A stretch of DNA of 64,000 bases from Kiritimatiellia bacterium (GTDB lineage: Bacteria; Verrucomicrobiota; Kiritimatiellia; JAFGHX01), in NCBI GenBank assembly GCA_016929905.1, contig JAFGHX010000425.1, positions 1-64,000 of the forward strand, in the 5' to 3' direction. The position numbers and the translations under genes are program-made. The notes under the pieces were generated by a model. The model ran no database searches. It saw only the letters and a program-made list of their open reading frames with translations, and was not told the DNA's origin. Below, in pieces: positions 1-12,500 of the stretch (positions are counted from its first letter, which is position 1; every line of letters starts with the position of its first letter).

Positions 1-80
1 GGCGGGAATAGCCGCGAAAGTACGCAAAGAACGCAAAGGCGGCGGGAATAGCCGCGAAAGTACGCAAAGAACGCAAAGGC
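1..80. repeat. 40-bp perfect tandem duplication
   Basis: Positions 1-40 are repeated exactly at 41-80, and a third copy begins at 81 with GGCGGGA before diverging. Each 40-bp unit contains the short word ACGCAAAG twice (at 22-29 and 31-38 of the first unit). A diverged single copy of the same motif lies in another spacer at 54492-54523, so this is a dispersed intergenic element rather than a local slip alone. The left edge of the array is cut by the window start, so more units may exist. Confidence 0.9.
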
Positions 81-94
81 GGCGGGAGTGACGA

Positions 95-136
95 GAATCG
101 AGAACCGTAGATCGCGGATGGAAGATCGAGGATCGG
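95..136. repeat. degenerate heptamer array, GATCGAG-like
   Basis: Six consecutive 7-nt units can be laid out from 95 to 136: GAATCGA, GAACCGT, AGATCGC, GGATGGA, AGATCGA and GGATCGG. The conserved core is GATCG, or one-base variants, recurring every 7 nt. It follows the 40-bp tandem duplication directly and has no coding potential I can see. Confidence 0.65.
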
Positions 137-213
137 GGGCCGCAGAAGATTCGCCTCGACTCTCCGGGATGCGGTGGATTTGCCGTCGATGAGTGTCCAT
201 CATGTTGCGCTCC

Positions 214-238
214 TGGAGGGCGAGGCTGCGCCGAGCCG
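214..238. repeat. REP-like dispersed repeat, copy 1
   Basis: The segment begins TGGAGGGCGAG and ends CGAGCCG with seven variable bases between. The same two halves, separated by eight bases, recur at 57094-57119 in another spacer. The halves are partly self-complementary (GGC..GCC type). This fits a short palindromic intergenic repeat family; a genome-wide search would be needed to count it. Confidence 0.6.
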
Positions 239-317
239 CGGCGTCTGTGACGCGAACGCATGCCGGTGGGTGTGCCCGTCGTGGGGATGGCCGGGGCGCG
301 GGCGGAAAAATCTGCTG

Positions 318-362
318 AACCCCCAACTATAGGCTCGAAAAGGGTTACTTTTTGTGATAACC
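318..362 (+). promoter_or_regulatory. AT-rich island, possible promoter of the first giant gene
   Basis: Within a GC-rich leader, 318-362 is conspicuously A/T-rich. It contains an extended -10-like element, TGT followed by GATAAC, at 353-361. A short inverted repeat GGTTA (343-347) / TAACC (358-362) overlaps it. No good -35 hexamer is visible at the expected distance. Transcription from here would give a leader of about 190 nt carrying the heptamer hairpin. The call is weak and rests on composition plus the -10 resemblance. Confidence 0.25.
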
Positions 363-458
363 TACCTTTCCCGATTGCCCGGATTTCCGGGCCTCGCCGG
401 GGCCGGCGTAAGACCGGTTCCGGCGTGCCCCCGAAGATGGGAGGGAGGCGGCTGGTTC

Positions 459-522
459 CAGGTGTCAGGTGCCCCTGAAACCTGAACACGGACACCTGAA
501 CACTGACATCTGAAACCTGTCT
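459..522. repeat. heptamer array (CCTGAAC-like) with hairpin
   Basis: Seven consecutive 7-nt units run from 474 to 522: CCTGAAA, CCTGAAC, ACGGACA, CCTGAAC, ACTGACA, TCTGAAA and CCTGTCT. Just before them lie two units in the opposite orientation, CAGGTGT and CAGGTGC (459-472). The two orientations pair: CAGGTGTCAGG (459-469) against CCTGAAACCTG (474-484), 10 of 11 positions, with a 4-nt loop. The array ends 33 nt before the giant gene's start codon, so the hairpin would lie in its 5' leader. Confidence 0.75.
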
Positions 523-555
523 TCTCGGATCGAGCCGAGCGGAAAGGACTACCCC

Positions 556-3500
556 ATGCGAATACCGAGCGCGCGTCCCGGTTGGCTGATAATGCTGCTC
601 ATCCTTCTGACGCTCGCACCCGCCTCCGCCGACGCCTGGCTCTCCGGCTACGCGCACCGCAAGTCGATCACGATCGACCACAACGCGGTCAGCGGCACGG
701 CCGACCTCACCAACTTTCCCGTCCTGATCAGCGTGACCGACGCCGACCTCGCCACAACCGGCAACGGCGGCGATGTGGAGAACACCAACGGCTGGGACAT
801 CGTCTTCACGGCCGCGGATGGGGCGACGCCGCTCGACCACGAGACGGAGCGCTACACGTCGAGCGCGTCCAACGCCTTGTACGCCGGCTGGGTGCGCGTG
901 CCCGTGCTGGACTTCGACCAGGACACCGTCGTCTACATGTACTACGGAAACCCGTCCATCAACGCTTCACAGGAGAACGTCGCGGACGTGTGGGTGGCTG
1001 ACTATCTCGCGGTTTGGCATCTGAACGACGATCCGTCACAGGGAACAGGCTGTGTGCGGGACAGCGCCGCCGGCAGTCATGACGGGACCCCGAATGCGAA
1101 CATGACGGCGGACGATCTCACCGAGGGTCTCGCGGGCGCGTGTCTGGAGTTCGACGGCGATGACCACATCGAGATTCCCGTCACGGTCGGAGACCGTGCG
1201 GCGTACACGATCAGCGCATGGTGGCGGACGGACGCGGAACAGAGCAGCCGGTTCTTCACGGAGAGCGGGACGAACGCGATCAACCACCTGACCCTGGACG
1301 ACAACGACCTGGACGAGCTGGCGTGGCAGACGATGGGCGATGATACGAATCCTTGGGGCGGCGGCAATTCCGGCGACGTGGACGCCACAAACGGGATGTG
1401 GCGGTTCGCGGCCGCGGTTTCGCACAGCAAGAGTCTGCGCGTCCTGTATGTGGACGCCGTGCCGCGGCTGACCAATTCGAATACGTTGGGCACGCTCACG
1501 ATCACGAATGCCTGTATCGGGGTGTGGACGGACCACCCAGCCTGGCATTATGTCGGCCTGCTCGACGAGATACGGGTCTCGTCGGTTCCGCGTTCCGCCG
1601 ATTGGCTCGCCACCTGCTACACGAATCAGGCGGCCCCGTCCGCTTTCTACGCCGTCGGCAGCGCGGAGGACGTGCCCGTCGGCTGGCGTTCGGAGTATGG
1701 CTGGCGCAAATCGCTCGCGATCGACGACGCCCTCGTCAGTGGAACCGGCAACCTCATCGATTTTCCTGTCCTCGTCAGCCTGACGGACCCGGATCTGCGC
1801 AGTGTCGGCAGCGGCGGCCGCGTGCAAAACACCAATGGCTACGACATCGCCTTCACCTGGGTCGACGGCGTCACGCCACTCGATCATGAAGTGGAGCGGT
1901 ACGTGCCGGCCACCGGCGAGCTGATCGCCTGGGTCCGCCTGCCCGCGCTCAGCGGCTCGGCTAACACGACGTTCCATATGTACTACGGCAGCGCGTTCGT
2001 CGACAGCCCGCGGGAGAACCCGGCCGGCGTGTGGGACGCCGGCTACGTTGGGGTGTGGCATCTGAGCGAAAGCGTGGGCGAGCAACGCGATTCAACGGCG
2101 TTCGGCAATGCCTGCACGCCCGACGGCGCGCCCGAGCAGAACTCAGCCGGCATCATCGACGGTGCGACCGGTTTCGATTGTGCGGATGACTACCTGGAAG
2201 CCTCGGCAAGCCCCTCCCTCAACGCCTACGGCAAGACGCATCTCTCCGCCGAGGCCTGGATATTCGCCGCGAGCGCTGGCGAAAACACCTATGGCCGGAT
2301 CGTCGACAAGGGCTCGGGGACGGCCAACCTGACGGCAGGCTACACGCTGTATGTGAGGGACCAGGTTGGCGACACGATCAAGTTCGCCGCGCGTGTCGGG
2401 CACACGATTCTGGAGGCGCAAGCCATGACCAGTGACGCCGCCACCACCGGCACGTGGCATCATGTTGCCTGCAGCTTCAACGAGGATGGTGACAGGCGTC
2501 TCAAGATGTATCTGAACGGCTCACTTGCCGCTCTCGCGACGGACACTGCGGGCGACGGCGTGACTGGCGACGATTGCGCGATCAGCCTCCGGATCGGCAG
2601 CCATGCCGGCGATACCACTCGAACCTTTGACGGCGTGATTGACGAAGTGCGAATTTCCGAGACCGCGCGTTCCGCCGACTGGCTCGCCACCTGCTACACG
2701 AACCAGCTCAGTCCGAACTTGTTCGTGGGGGTTGGCGACGAGGAGGAGGGCGAGACTACGGTGCAGTTCGCCGCCGTGGCCTCGAGCGGCCTGGAATCGG
2801 CGACGAACGTTTCGGTCGCCGTCGCGCTGAACGTCGCCTCCACCAACACCGTCACGGTCGACTACGCCGTGACCGGCGGCACGGCGAGCAACACGGTCGA
2901 CTACACATTGAGCGGCGGCACGCTTACATTCGAGCCTGGCCAGACCACGAAGAACGTTGCGATCGCGGTCGAAAATGATGAAGCGCTCGAACAGTCCGAA
3001 ACCATCGAAATCGGCCTGGCAAACCCGGTCAATGCGTCGGCCGGCGCCGCCTCGACGCACCTGTACACGATTCTGGACGATGAGACGCAGTGGCAGAACG
3101 GCTATGCGCACAGGAAATTGATCACGATCGACCCTAACGCGGTCAGCGGTTCGTCCGATCTCACCAACTTCCCTGCCCTGATCAGCTTCACCGACCCCGA
3201 TCTGCGTACGGCCGCCGCGGGCGGCTCTGTCTTGAACACGAACGGTTACGATATCGTCTTCGCGGCTCCGTACGGCGCGAGCCGGCTCGATCACGAAGTG
3301 GAATGCTATACCCCCTCAACCGGCGAGCTGGTCGCCTGGGTGCGCGTGCCGGTGCTGGCTTGCGAGCAGGACACGACCCTGTGGCTCTACTACGGCAATC
3401 CGACAGTCGACTCGTCGCAGGAGCAGCCCGCGGGCGTCTGGGACGCCGACTACGTCGGCGTCTGGCACATGAACCAGGACCCGAGTGTGTCGCCGCTCAT

Positions 3501-6500
3501 CGACTCGACCGCGTACACGAATCACGGGACACCATATTGCTTCAACGCGAATGACGCGACCAATGGCATGATTGGAGCGGCGGTCCGCGCAAGCTCGTCA
3601 AACGCATTCATCGACTGTGCGTCCGATACGGAGTTGGACGATATAGCGAATCTGACCATCGAAGCGTGGATCCGGCCCAATAGCCTGCCGGGTGGAACTT
3701 TGCCGAGAATCGTCACGAAGGGCACGCGGTCGTTTTACGCCTACAACGCGATGCTGTACTTCTATCAACCCAGGAGTACGATGGGCGGCAGGTGGCGCGT
3801 CACGTCGCCGACTCTGACGACCGCCGCCTGGCAGTACGTGGCGCTGACCTACGATTCCAGCGCGGAAGCCAACGATCCGGCGCTCTACATCAACGGCGTG
3901 GCCGAGCCGGTTGTGGAAACCCAAACCGGTTCGGGCAGTGCGAGTTCGGACGCGTCTGGCAACCTGCGAATCGGCGCGCCGGCCGAGGCGCTGGTAGGCG
4001 TGCGGGATGAAGTCCGAGTCTCCAGAATCGTCCGTTCCGCCGGCTGGCTCGCCACCTGTTACACCAATCAAACGGCCCCATCGGACTTCTTCAGCGTCGG
4101 CGGCGCGGAAGACACGCCCGCCGGCTGGCATTCGGCGTACGGCTACCGCAAATCACTCACGATCGACGACGCCCTCGTGAGCGGATCCGACAACCTGGCG
4201 GATTTCCCGGTCCTGGTCAGCCTGACGGACCCCGATCTGCGCGATGCCGGCAGCGGCGGGCGCGTGCAGAACACCAACGGCTACGACATCGTCTTCACCT
4301 GGCTCGACGGCGTCACGCAGCTCGATCATGAACTGGAGCGGTACGTGCCGGCGACCGGCGAGCTGATCGCCTGGGTCCGGCTGCCCGTGCTCGGCGGCAG
4401 TTTGGACACGACGTTCTACATGTACTACGGCAACACGCTCGTCAACAGCCCGCGGGAGAATCCGGCCGGCGTCTGGGACGGCCACTATCTGGCTGTCTGG
4501 CACATGGCCGAGAATCCGAGCAACACGGCGCCGCAGGTTCTGGACAGCACGACGAATAGTTGTGACGGCATATGCCAGGGCGGCATGGATGAGAGCGACC
4601 TGCTCGCCGCGGCGGTTGGCGACGGGCTCGCCTTTGATGGCACGGACGACTGGATCGACGTAGGGGCGGTGGTGAGCAACCGCACGAGCTTCACCATCTC
4701 CACCTGGTTCAAGACAACGAGTGCGAACAAGTGCCGGTTCTGGAGCGAGGGGTACTCGGTGGACCAGGTCGACGACCCGTTGCTGTCGCTGATGATCAAC
4801 GAATACATCAACATGGACACGTACACCACCGGTGACGTCAGTTTCGCGGTCGTCGAGAGTTCGCTTTGGTACGAACCCCGCTACGGGCCATGTACGAACG
4901 GCGTTCCGCTCAACAATGGGGTCTGGCACCATGCCGTCGCCGTCCGCGCGGACGGCGCGTACACGGCGCTCTACGTCGACGGCGTCTTGCGCGACAGTCG
5001 CGACTCGCCCGGCGCCGCGCTGACGTTGGATTGGGGGAGCATCGGCTGCCTCAGATGGAGAGGCGCGTCCGCCACAGGTTTTCTCGATGGCCTCGTGGAC
5101 GAAGTGCGTCTGTCGGACACCGCCCGCTCCGCCCATTGGATCGCGACCTGCTACACGAACCAGCTCAGTCCGAGCCTGTTCGTGGGGGTTGGCGACGAAG
5201 AGGAGGGCGAGACGACGGTGCAGTTCCTTGCCGCCGCCTCGAGCGGCCCGGAGACGGCGACGAACCTGTCCATCGCCGTCGCGCTGAACGTCGCCTCCCC
5301 CAACACCGTCACGATCGACTACGCCGTGACAGGCGGCACGGCGAGCAACACGGTCGACTACACATTGAGCGACGGCACGCTGACGTTCGAGCCCGGGCAG
5401 ACCGCGCGGACCGTAGCGATTGCCGTCGCCAACGACGCGTTCTATGAGCCCGCCGAGACGATTGTGCTGTGCCTCGCGGACCCGAGCAACGCGTTGCTGG
5501 GCGCTGTCTCGAGCCACACCTGCACGCTGCTCGACGACGAGACCGCGTGGCGCGCCGGCTACGCGCACAGGCGGGCCGTCACGATCGCGGCGGGCAATGT
5601 GAGCGGTACGTCGGACCTGACGAACTTCCCCGTGCTCGTCAGCCTGAGCGCGCCGGATTTGCGCTTCGCCGCCGACGGCGGCGGCGTCCAGGACCCGACC
5701 GGCTACGACATCCTCTTCACCACGTACGACGGCACGACCCAGCTCGATCACGAAATCGAGTGCTATGCCTCCGACCCGACCGATGCGTCCTATGTCGGCT
5801 GGGTGCGGATCCCCATCCTGGCTCACGACACGGACACGCTGCTCTACATGTACTACGGCAACCCGAACGTCTATGCCTCGCAGGAAAACGCCGCTGGGGT
5901 GTGGGACGCGCACTATATGGGCGTGTGGCACCTGAGCCAGACGCCGGACCAGGATGGCGGGACCGCCGAAATACTGGACAGCACGGCGAACGGCAACCAC
6001 GGCTCGTGCAGTATATCCCCGCCGGTCGCCGCTCAGCCGAGCGCCCGGATCGACGGCGGGCTCGCGTTCGGCGGGAGCGGCGCCGAAGTCGCGATGAGCG
6101 ATTCCGCTTCGCTGCGCCCAGCCCAGGTCACCCTCTCGTTGTGGGTGAACAGCGATTCGCCGACGAACAGCCAGATTCTGGCCACGAAACGGTTCGACGC
6201 GGTGAGTGATCCCTGGAACAGCTTCGTGGTGGATACCTGGAACGGCTGCTTCAAATGGTGCGTGAGCAGCGGAGCACCCGGCAGTCAGGTGGGAGTGGCC
6301 GCGACCGCGCCGGTCACCACGCAGTGGCAGCATGTGACCGGCACATACGACGGGGAGCAGTTGACCCTCTACGTGAACGGGCAGGCCGAGACGAGTGCCG
6401 CCGTGTCCCTGACTCTGGGCTATTCCGGGGAGCCGTTCAGGCTTGCCAACTACGGAGTGGGCTGGAGCCTCGACGGCGATCTGGACGAAGTGCGCGTCTC

Positions 6501-9500
6501 CGACCTCGCGCGGCCGCCCGGCTGGATCGCGACCGGCTATGCGAACCAGAGCGCGCCGGGCGCCGTAGGCCCTGAGCCTGTCGAAGGGGCGTTTTGCGCG
6601 ATCCATGATGCGGAACACGCGGGCGTCGGCTGGCGTATGGGATGCGCGTTCCGCAAACTACTCACCATCGATCACCAGGCGGTGAATGGATCGGATGCGC
6701 TGCTGGATTTCCCGGTGCTGATCAGCCTGACGGATCCCGCGCTGCGCCACACGGGCAGCGGCGGGCACGTCTCGAGCGCCGACGGATACGACATCCTCTT
6801 CACGGCGCCCGACGGCACGACCCAGCTCGACCACGAAGTCGAGCGGTACACGGCCTCGACCGGCGAACTGATCGCGTGGGTCCGCGTGCCGGTCCTGTCG
6901 TGCGACCGCGACACCGCGCTGTACCTGTACTACGGAAACGCGTTTGTCGGCGATTCGCAGGAGAACCCCGCCGGGGTTTGGGCCGCCAACTACCGCGCGG
7001 TCTACCATCTGGCCGAACAGACGGGCGACTTTGCCGACTCGACGCAGGACCCGGCCGGGCACGACGCCGCCCCGTCGGGCGGCGTCACACGGGAGGCGCC
7101 CGGCGTCATCGACGGCGCGGTCGGCTTGGACGGGCTGGACGACACCTTGACGCCCGGCAGTCCGGATCCGGGCTTCTTTCACGACGCGTTCACGGCAAAG
7201 ACCTTCTCCGCCTGGGTCACGTTGGAGGCGGATCCGTCGCCAGGAACACTGGTCCTCTATGAGGAAGGCGCGACGACCCATGGGCTGGCGGTCGGGTACG
7301 ACACCTCGAACAGTTGCCTGCAGTATGCGATCATGCACGGAACCACCCAGGAAGTCCTGCGATCCGCCGCCACCGTTGTGCCCGGTTCGAGTCAGCCGTT
7401 CCTCGTGAGCGCGACCTATCTGAACGGTACGATGAGCATCTACCTCGACGGCGCGCTCGACACGAACGCCACGTTTGACGCCACGATCGGTTCGCACAGC
7501 GACGAGCCCGGCCTTGGGCGTGTCAATGGCTCGTCCTCCTTCAACGGCGGCGAGGAGGAGTGGAAGGGGACACTCGACGAAGTGCGGCTGAGCGATACCG
7601 CGCGATCGGCCGCCTGGCTCGCGACCAGCCACACCAATCAGGCCAGTCCCGGCACGTTTGTCAGCGTCGCCGGCGAGGAGCCCGCCTCGTACGCGGTCGT
7701 TCAGTTCGAGCAGGGCGCGTCCATCGCGCTGGAGTCGGCCACAAACGTCTCGATCAACGTGATCCTGAACGTGGCGGCTGCCGAAACGCTGACCGTGGAC
7801 TACGCCGCGACAGGCGGCACGGCGAGCAATACGGCGGACTACACGCTGAGCGCGGGCACGCTTACGTTCGACCCCGGGCAGACTTCACAAAGCGTGCTTC
7901 TCAGCCTCATCGACGACGCGGATTTGGAGTCGCCCGAGACGGTTGAGCTCACTCTGAGCGGCCCGGCCGGCGGGGTGTTGGGCAGCCTGACGCAGTACGT
8001 CTTCACGATCGTCGACAACGATGCCGATGGGTGGCCCGGCTACGAGCGCCGCAAGCAGCTCGTGATCGATCACACTGCCGTCGGCTCGACGGACCTGACG
8101 GATTTCCCGGTGTTGATCCATCTCACGGATCCCGACCTGCGCGGAACCGGCAACGGCGGCCGGCTGCACAGCACGAACGGGTTCGATCTCGCTTTCACCG
8201 GCTCGGACGGGACCGCGCAGCTCGACCACGAACTGGAACGCTACGATTCGGCGACCGGCGAACTGATCGCCTGGATCCGCGTGCCGGTGCTCGTGGCGGC
8301 CTACGACACATGGCTCTACCTCTACTACGGGAATCCGGCTGTCGTCGAATCGCGGGAAAATGCGGCCGGAGTGTGGACGGCAGGCTACCGGGGCGTCTGG
8401 CATTTCGCCGAAGACCCGTGCGCAGACGGCTGGCCCGTACTGGACAGCACCGGGTACGGGAACCACGGCGATCCGTACGGGATGACGAATGACGACCTGC
8501 TCGCCGGCCAGATCGGGGATGCGCTGGACTTCGACGGGCTCTCCGAGTACGTTGCGGTGCGCGATGCCGCCAGTCTCGACATCACCGGCGAACTCACGGT
8601 TTCCGGCTGGCAGAAGATCGCGGACCCGAACGACTTCACCTACCTGCGCATATTGTCCAAGAAGCAGGACTGGGGCTCGGACAGCGGGTATCACCTGGAG
8701 CACGCGCCCTATGCGAATCTCATGAAGCTCATGGGCTCCGGCAGCGACTGCGCGCAGGCCGCCAATGTCGATATCGACGCAACTTGGCATCATTTCGCCG
8801 CCACGATCAGCGGCGCTGTGGGCGCCATCTACATCGACGGCACGAATGTGACGACCGATTCGACCGTATCGCCGCTCGACGACGTGAACAATTACGCCCT
8901 GCATATCGGCGCCGATGGTGACCTCCCTGGATCCTACTTCTATGGAGCGCTCGACGAACTGCGGCTTTCGGCCGTCGTGCGGGACGCCGCCTGGATCGCG
9001 GTGTCCTACACCAATCAGGTGGCGCCGTCGGGCTTCTACTCGGTTGGCCCGGAAGATGCCGGCCCGAACGCGGTCCAGTTCGTTGGCCAGCAATCGGTGC
9101 TGGACGAGTCGGAGCCGCAGTTGTCCGTCGGCGTCATCCTGAACAGCGCGACCGGCGTGACGGTCACCGTCGACTGCGTACTCGCCGGCGGCACGGCCAC
9201 GAGCGGCGCGGACTACACGTTCGAGCCCGTCACCCTCACGTTCGCACCCGGCGAGACGCAGACCAATATCGCGATCGACATCGCCGAGGACGGCGCGGCC
9301 GAGGCGGACGAGACGGTCGTCGTGGCGTTGACCAATGCCGCCGGCGTCGCGCTCGGCGCGCTGTCGACCTTCACCCTCACGATCCTCGACAACGACGGCT
9401 TCGAGCCCGACCAATTGGCCGGGCTGCAGTTGTGGTACAAGGCCGACACGCTGACCGGGCTCGCGGACGGTGAACAGGTGGGTACATGGCCGGACTCGAG

Positions 9501-12500
9501 CGGGTACGGCCGGGATGCCTGGACCACGACGTGGTCGAAAATGCCGGTCTGCCGCAAAGACCGCTTCAAGGGCCTGCCCGGCCTGCACTTCAGTGGCTCG
9601 CCGCGGCAGGCTTTCTCGATCCCCCAAATCCCCGACACGTTCACCAACGCGGCCAGCATCTTCCTGCTGCTGGAGCCGTACACCACGCTCAGCGACCGCT
9701 CCGCGTTCGAACTGAACTGCAGTACGGGCAGCGAAAGCGCCCAGCACTATTTCGGGTTCTGGCTCTACATGAGCGGGACCGACCCGCGCATGTGCGCGCG
9801 CGGCGGCAGCCTCACCACCGTGCAGGCCAACAACAAGAATGCGTTCGGCCTGCACCTCTGGTGCCTCGAGAACGAGGAACTTGCCGCGCTGCGGCTGTAC
9901 AAGGACGGCGTGCTCGGCACCGAGAAACCATCCGACACGTTCGACAATCGCTGGAACTACGACGGCAAGATCGGCTGTAGCGGCATGTTCGACGATACCT
10001 ACCACCTCGACGCCGATTACGCCGAGATCCTGGCCTACAACCGGATTCTGTCCGATTCCGAGCGCGAGCAGGTCGAGAACTATCTCAACCGGAAATACGG
10101 GGTCTATGAACGGACGCCGGTCGTGTTGACCGAGCCGGTGACCGCGCTTGGCGCGACGAACGCTCAACTGAACGCGTCGATCCGCTGGGACGGCGGCACA
10201 CCGGTCCTCGCCCGCGGGTTCCTGTGCGACACGTGTCCGGACCCGAATTCGGCCTACCCGGCGCCGGGCGCCGATGTGGGCGATTACAGTTATGCTTGGA
10301 CCGACGGCGCGCCCGGCACCCGCTATTTCTGCACGGCTTACGCGAGCAACGCCGTCGGACTCGCCTGCGGCGCCACGAACGTATTTGTCACCACCTCGCC
10401 CTTCCTCGACGGTTACCTGTACCGCAAGCCCATCACCATCGATCACACCGCGGTCGGCCCCCCGACTGGCTCAGAACAGGCCCTCACCAACCTCCCGCTG
10501 CTCGTGCGCCTGACGGATCCCGATCTGCGCAGCACGGGGAACGGCGGGCAGGTCGAGAGCGCCGAGGGTTACGATCTCGCATTCACGTCCTGGGACGGCA
10601 CCACGCGGCTGGACCATGAAGTCGAGCGCTATGTGCCCGACACCGGCGAGCTTGTTGCGTGGGTGCGGGTCCCCCTGTTGCTGTGCGACTACGATACGAC
10701 GCTTTACCTCTGTTACGGCAACGCGGACGTCACGAACACCCAGGCGAATGCGGCCGGCGTGTGGAACGACGGCCTGTTCCGAATGGTCCATCACATGGAG
10801 GAGCCCGACGCGGCCGTGAATGACTCGACCTCCTGCGGGAACGACGGTACGCGGTCCGGCGCCGTCAGCACGAACGCCGGGCTCATCAACGGCGCCCTGT
10901 ATTTCGACGGGGACGCTGACTACGTCGAGGTGGCCGACCAGACGAATGCCGAGCGCTACGTACAGGCCGAGGGCAGGCTCTTCACGGTCAGCGCCTGGGT
11001 CCGCGCCAGTTCGGACGGATACGTCGTGCACAAGCTCGAGGAAAGCCTGAACGACTTCTACTGTCTGCGGGTCTCGAGCGGTATGCCCGTATTCCAGTTC
11101 CATTGCGCCGCCGACACGCAGCCGGCGGTGACCGGCACGACATTCGTGGCCGACGGCGAATGGCATCACCTCGTCGGCCAGCGGATCGGCAGCCAGGTGG
11201 CCAAGCTCTGGGTCGACGGCGTCGCGCAAGCCGAGAGCGGACCGGGCGGCACGTCTGTTGGCATACAGGGCGCCGGGCATATGCGGATCGGTACCGACTA
11301 CCACGGAAACAACGGGTTCGGCGGCTGCATCGACGAGGTCCGTTTCGCGCTCGGCGGCGCGGCCTCGACGCAGGAGACCGCGGAAGTCCGCTCCGCCGGC
11401 TGGATCGCGACCTGCTACACGAACCAACTCAGCCCTAGCACGTTCTATGCCATCGGCGGGCAGGAGACGCACGCGCTCAGTGTGCGGTTCGCGCGGGCGT
11501 CGGAGGCGGTGGACGAAGCGGCCACGAACCTGTGGCTCGACGTCCTGCTCACGCTGGCGCCGACGAACATCGTGACGGTCGACTATGCCGTGAGCGGCGG
11601 TTCGGCGAGCCACACACTGGACTACACGCTGGCCGAAGGCACCCTCACCTTCACGCCCGGCGCGATCTCGAATGCCGTCCAGATCGGAATCCTGCCGGAC
11701 GACCAGGTCGAAGGCAATGAGACGTTCGCCGTCGCCCTGCTCAACCCCGCGAACGCCGTGCTGGGCTACCCGCACACCTACACGTGCGAAATCCGCGACG
11801 ACGACAGCGGCTGGCTGGCGGGCTATGCGATGCGACGTGTGCTGACGGTCGATCACAGCGCCGTGAGCGGCGCGGCGGACTTGACCGATTTCCCCGTACT
11901 GATCAGTCTTTCCGGAGCCGACCTGCGGACCGCCGCCGACGGCGGCGACGTGCGGCACAACAGCGGCTATGACATCGTGTTCACCGCGTCCGACGGGTTG
12001 AGCGTGCTCGATCACGAGACGGAGCTGTACACCTCCTCGCCGGCCAGTGCGTCTTACGTCGGATGGGTCCGGGTGCCGCTCCTGCGCCACGACCGCGACA
12101 CGCGGCTCTACATGTACTACGGCAACCCGGCCGTCGGCGCATCGCAGGAGAACTCGGCCGGCGTGTGGACGAACGCATACCTGGGCGTCTGGCATCTGGG
12201 TGCCACCAACGCGGCTGGCAACCTGCCGGACTCGACCGGCGGCGGCCACGCGGGCGTGAATGCCGGATCGGACAACGTATCCGGCCAGATCGGCGACGCG
12301 CAGGACTTCGTTGCGGGCAATGCCGACTACGTCGAGGTGCCGGCACAGGCGTTCTCGTCGCTTTCGCACTGCGTGACGATATCGTTCTGGCAATATGGTG
12401 ATCCCGCGTTCCATCCGCAGAACGACTACATATTCAACAGCACCAATTCCTTGGGTACCCGAATGCTGAGTTGTCACCTGCCCTACGGGGACAGCGTGGT

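Noticed and set aside
260..478. 72-codon plus-strand frame in the first leader
   Set aside because: No ribosome-binding site, no recognisable product, and it ends inside the heptamer array.
95..522. CRISPR array
   Set aside because: Repeats are 7 nt without unique spacers of constant length, and no cas gene is present.
2684..2712. Conserved ATCYTNQ motif at the end of each DUF2341-LamG unit as a set of cleavage sites for the Asn-specific protease
   Set aside because: As I recall the family, DUF2341-LamG proteins lacking any protease carry a similar NNQ motif here, so it is probably a structural strand of the module. Cleavage would need direct evidence.
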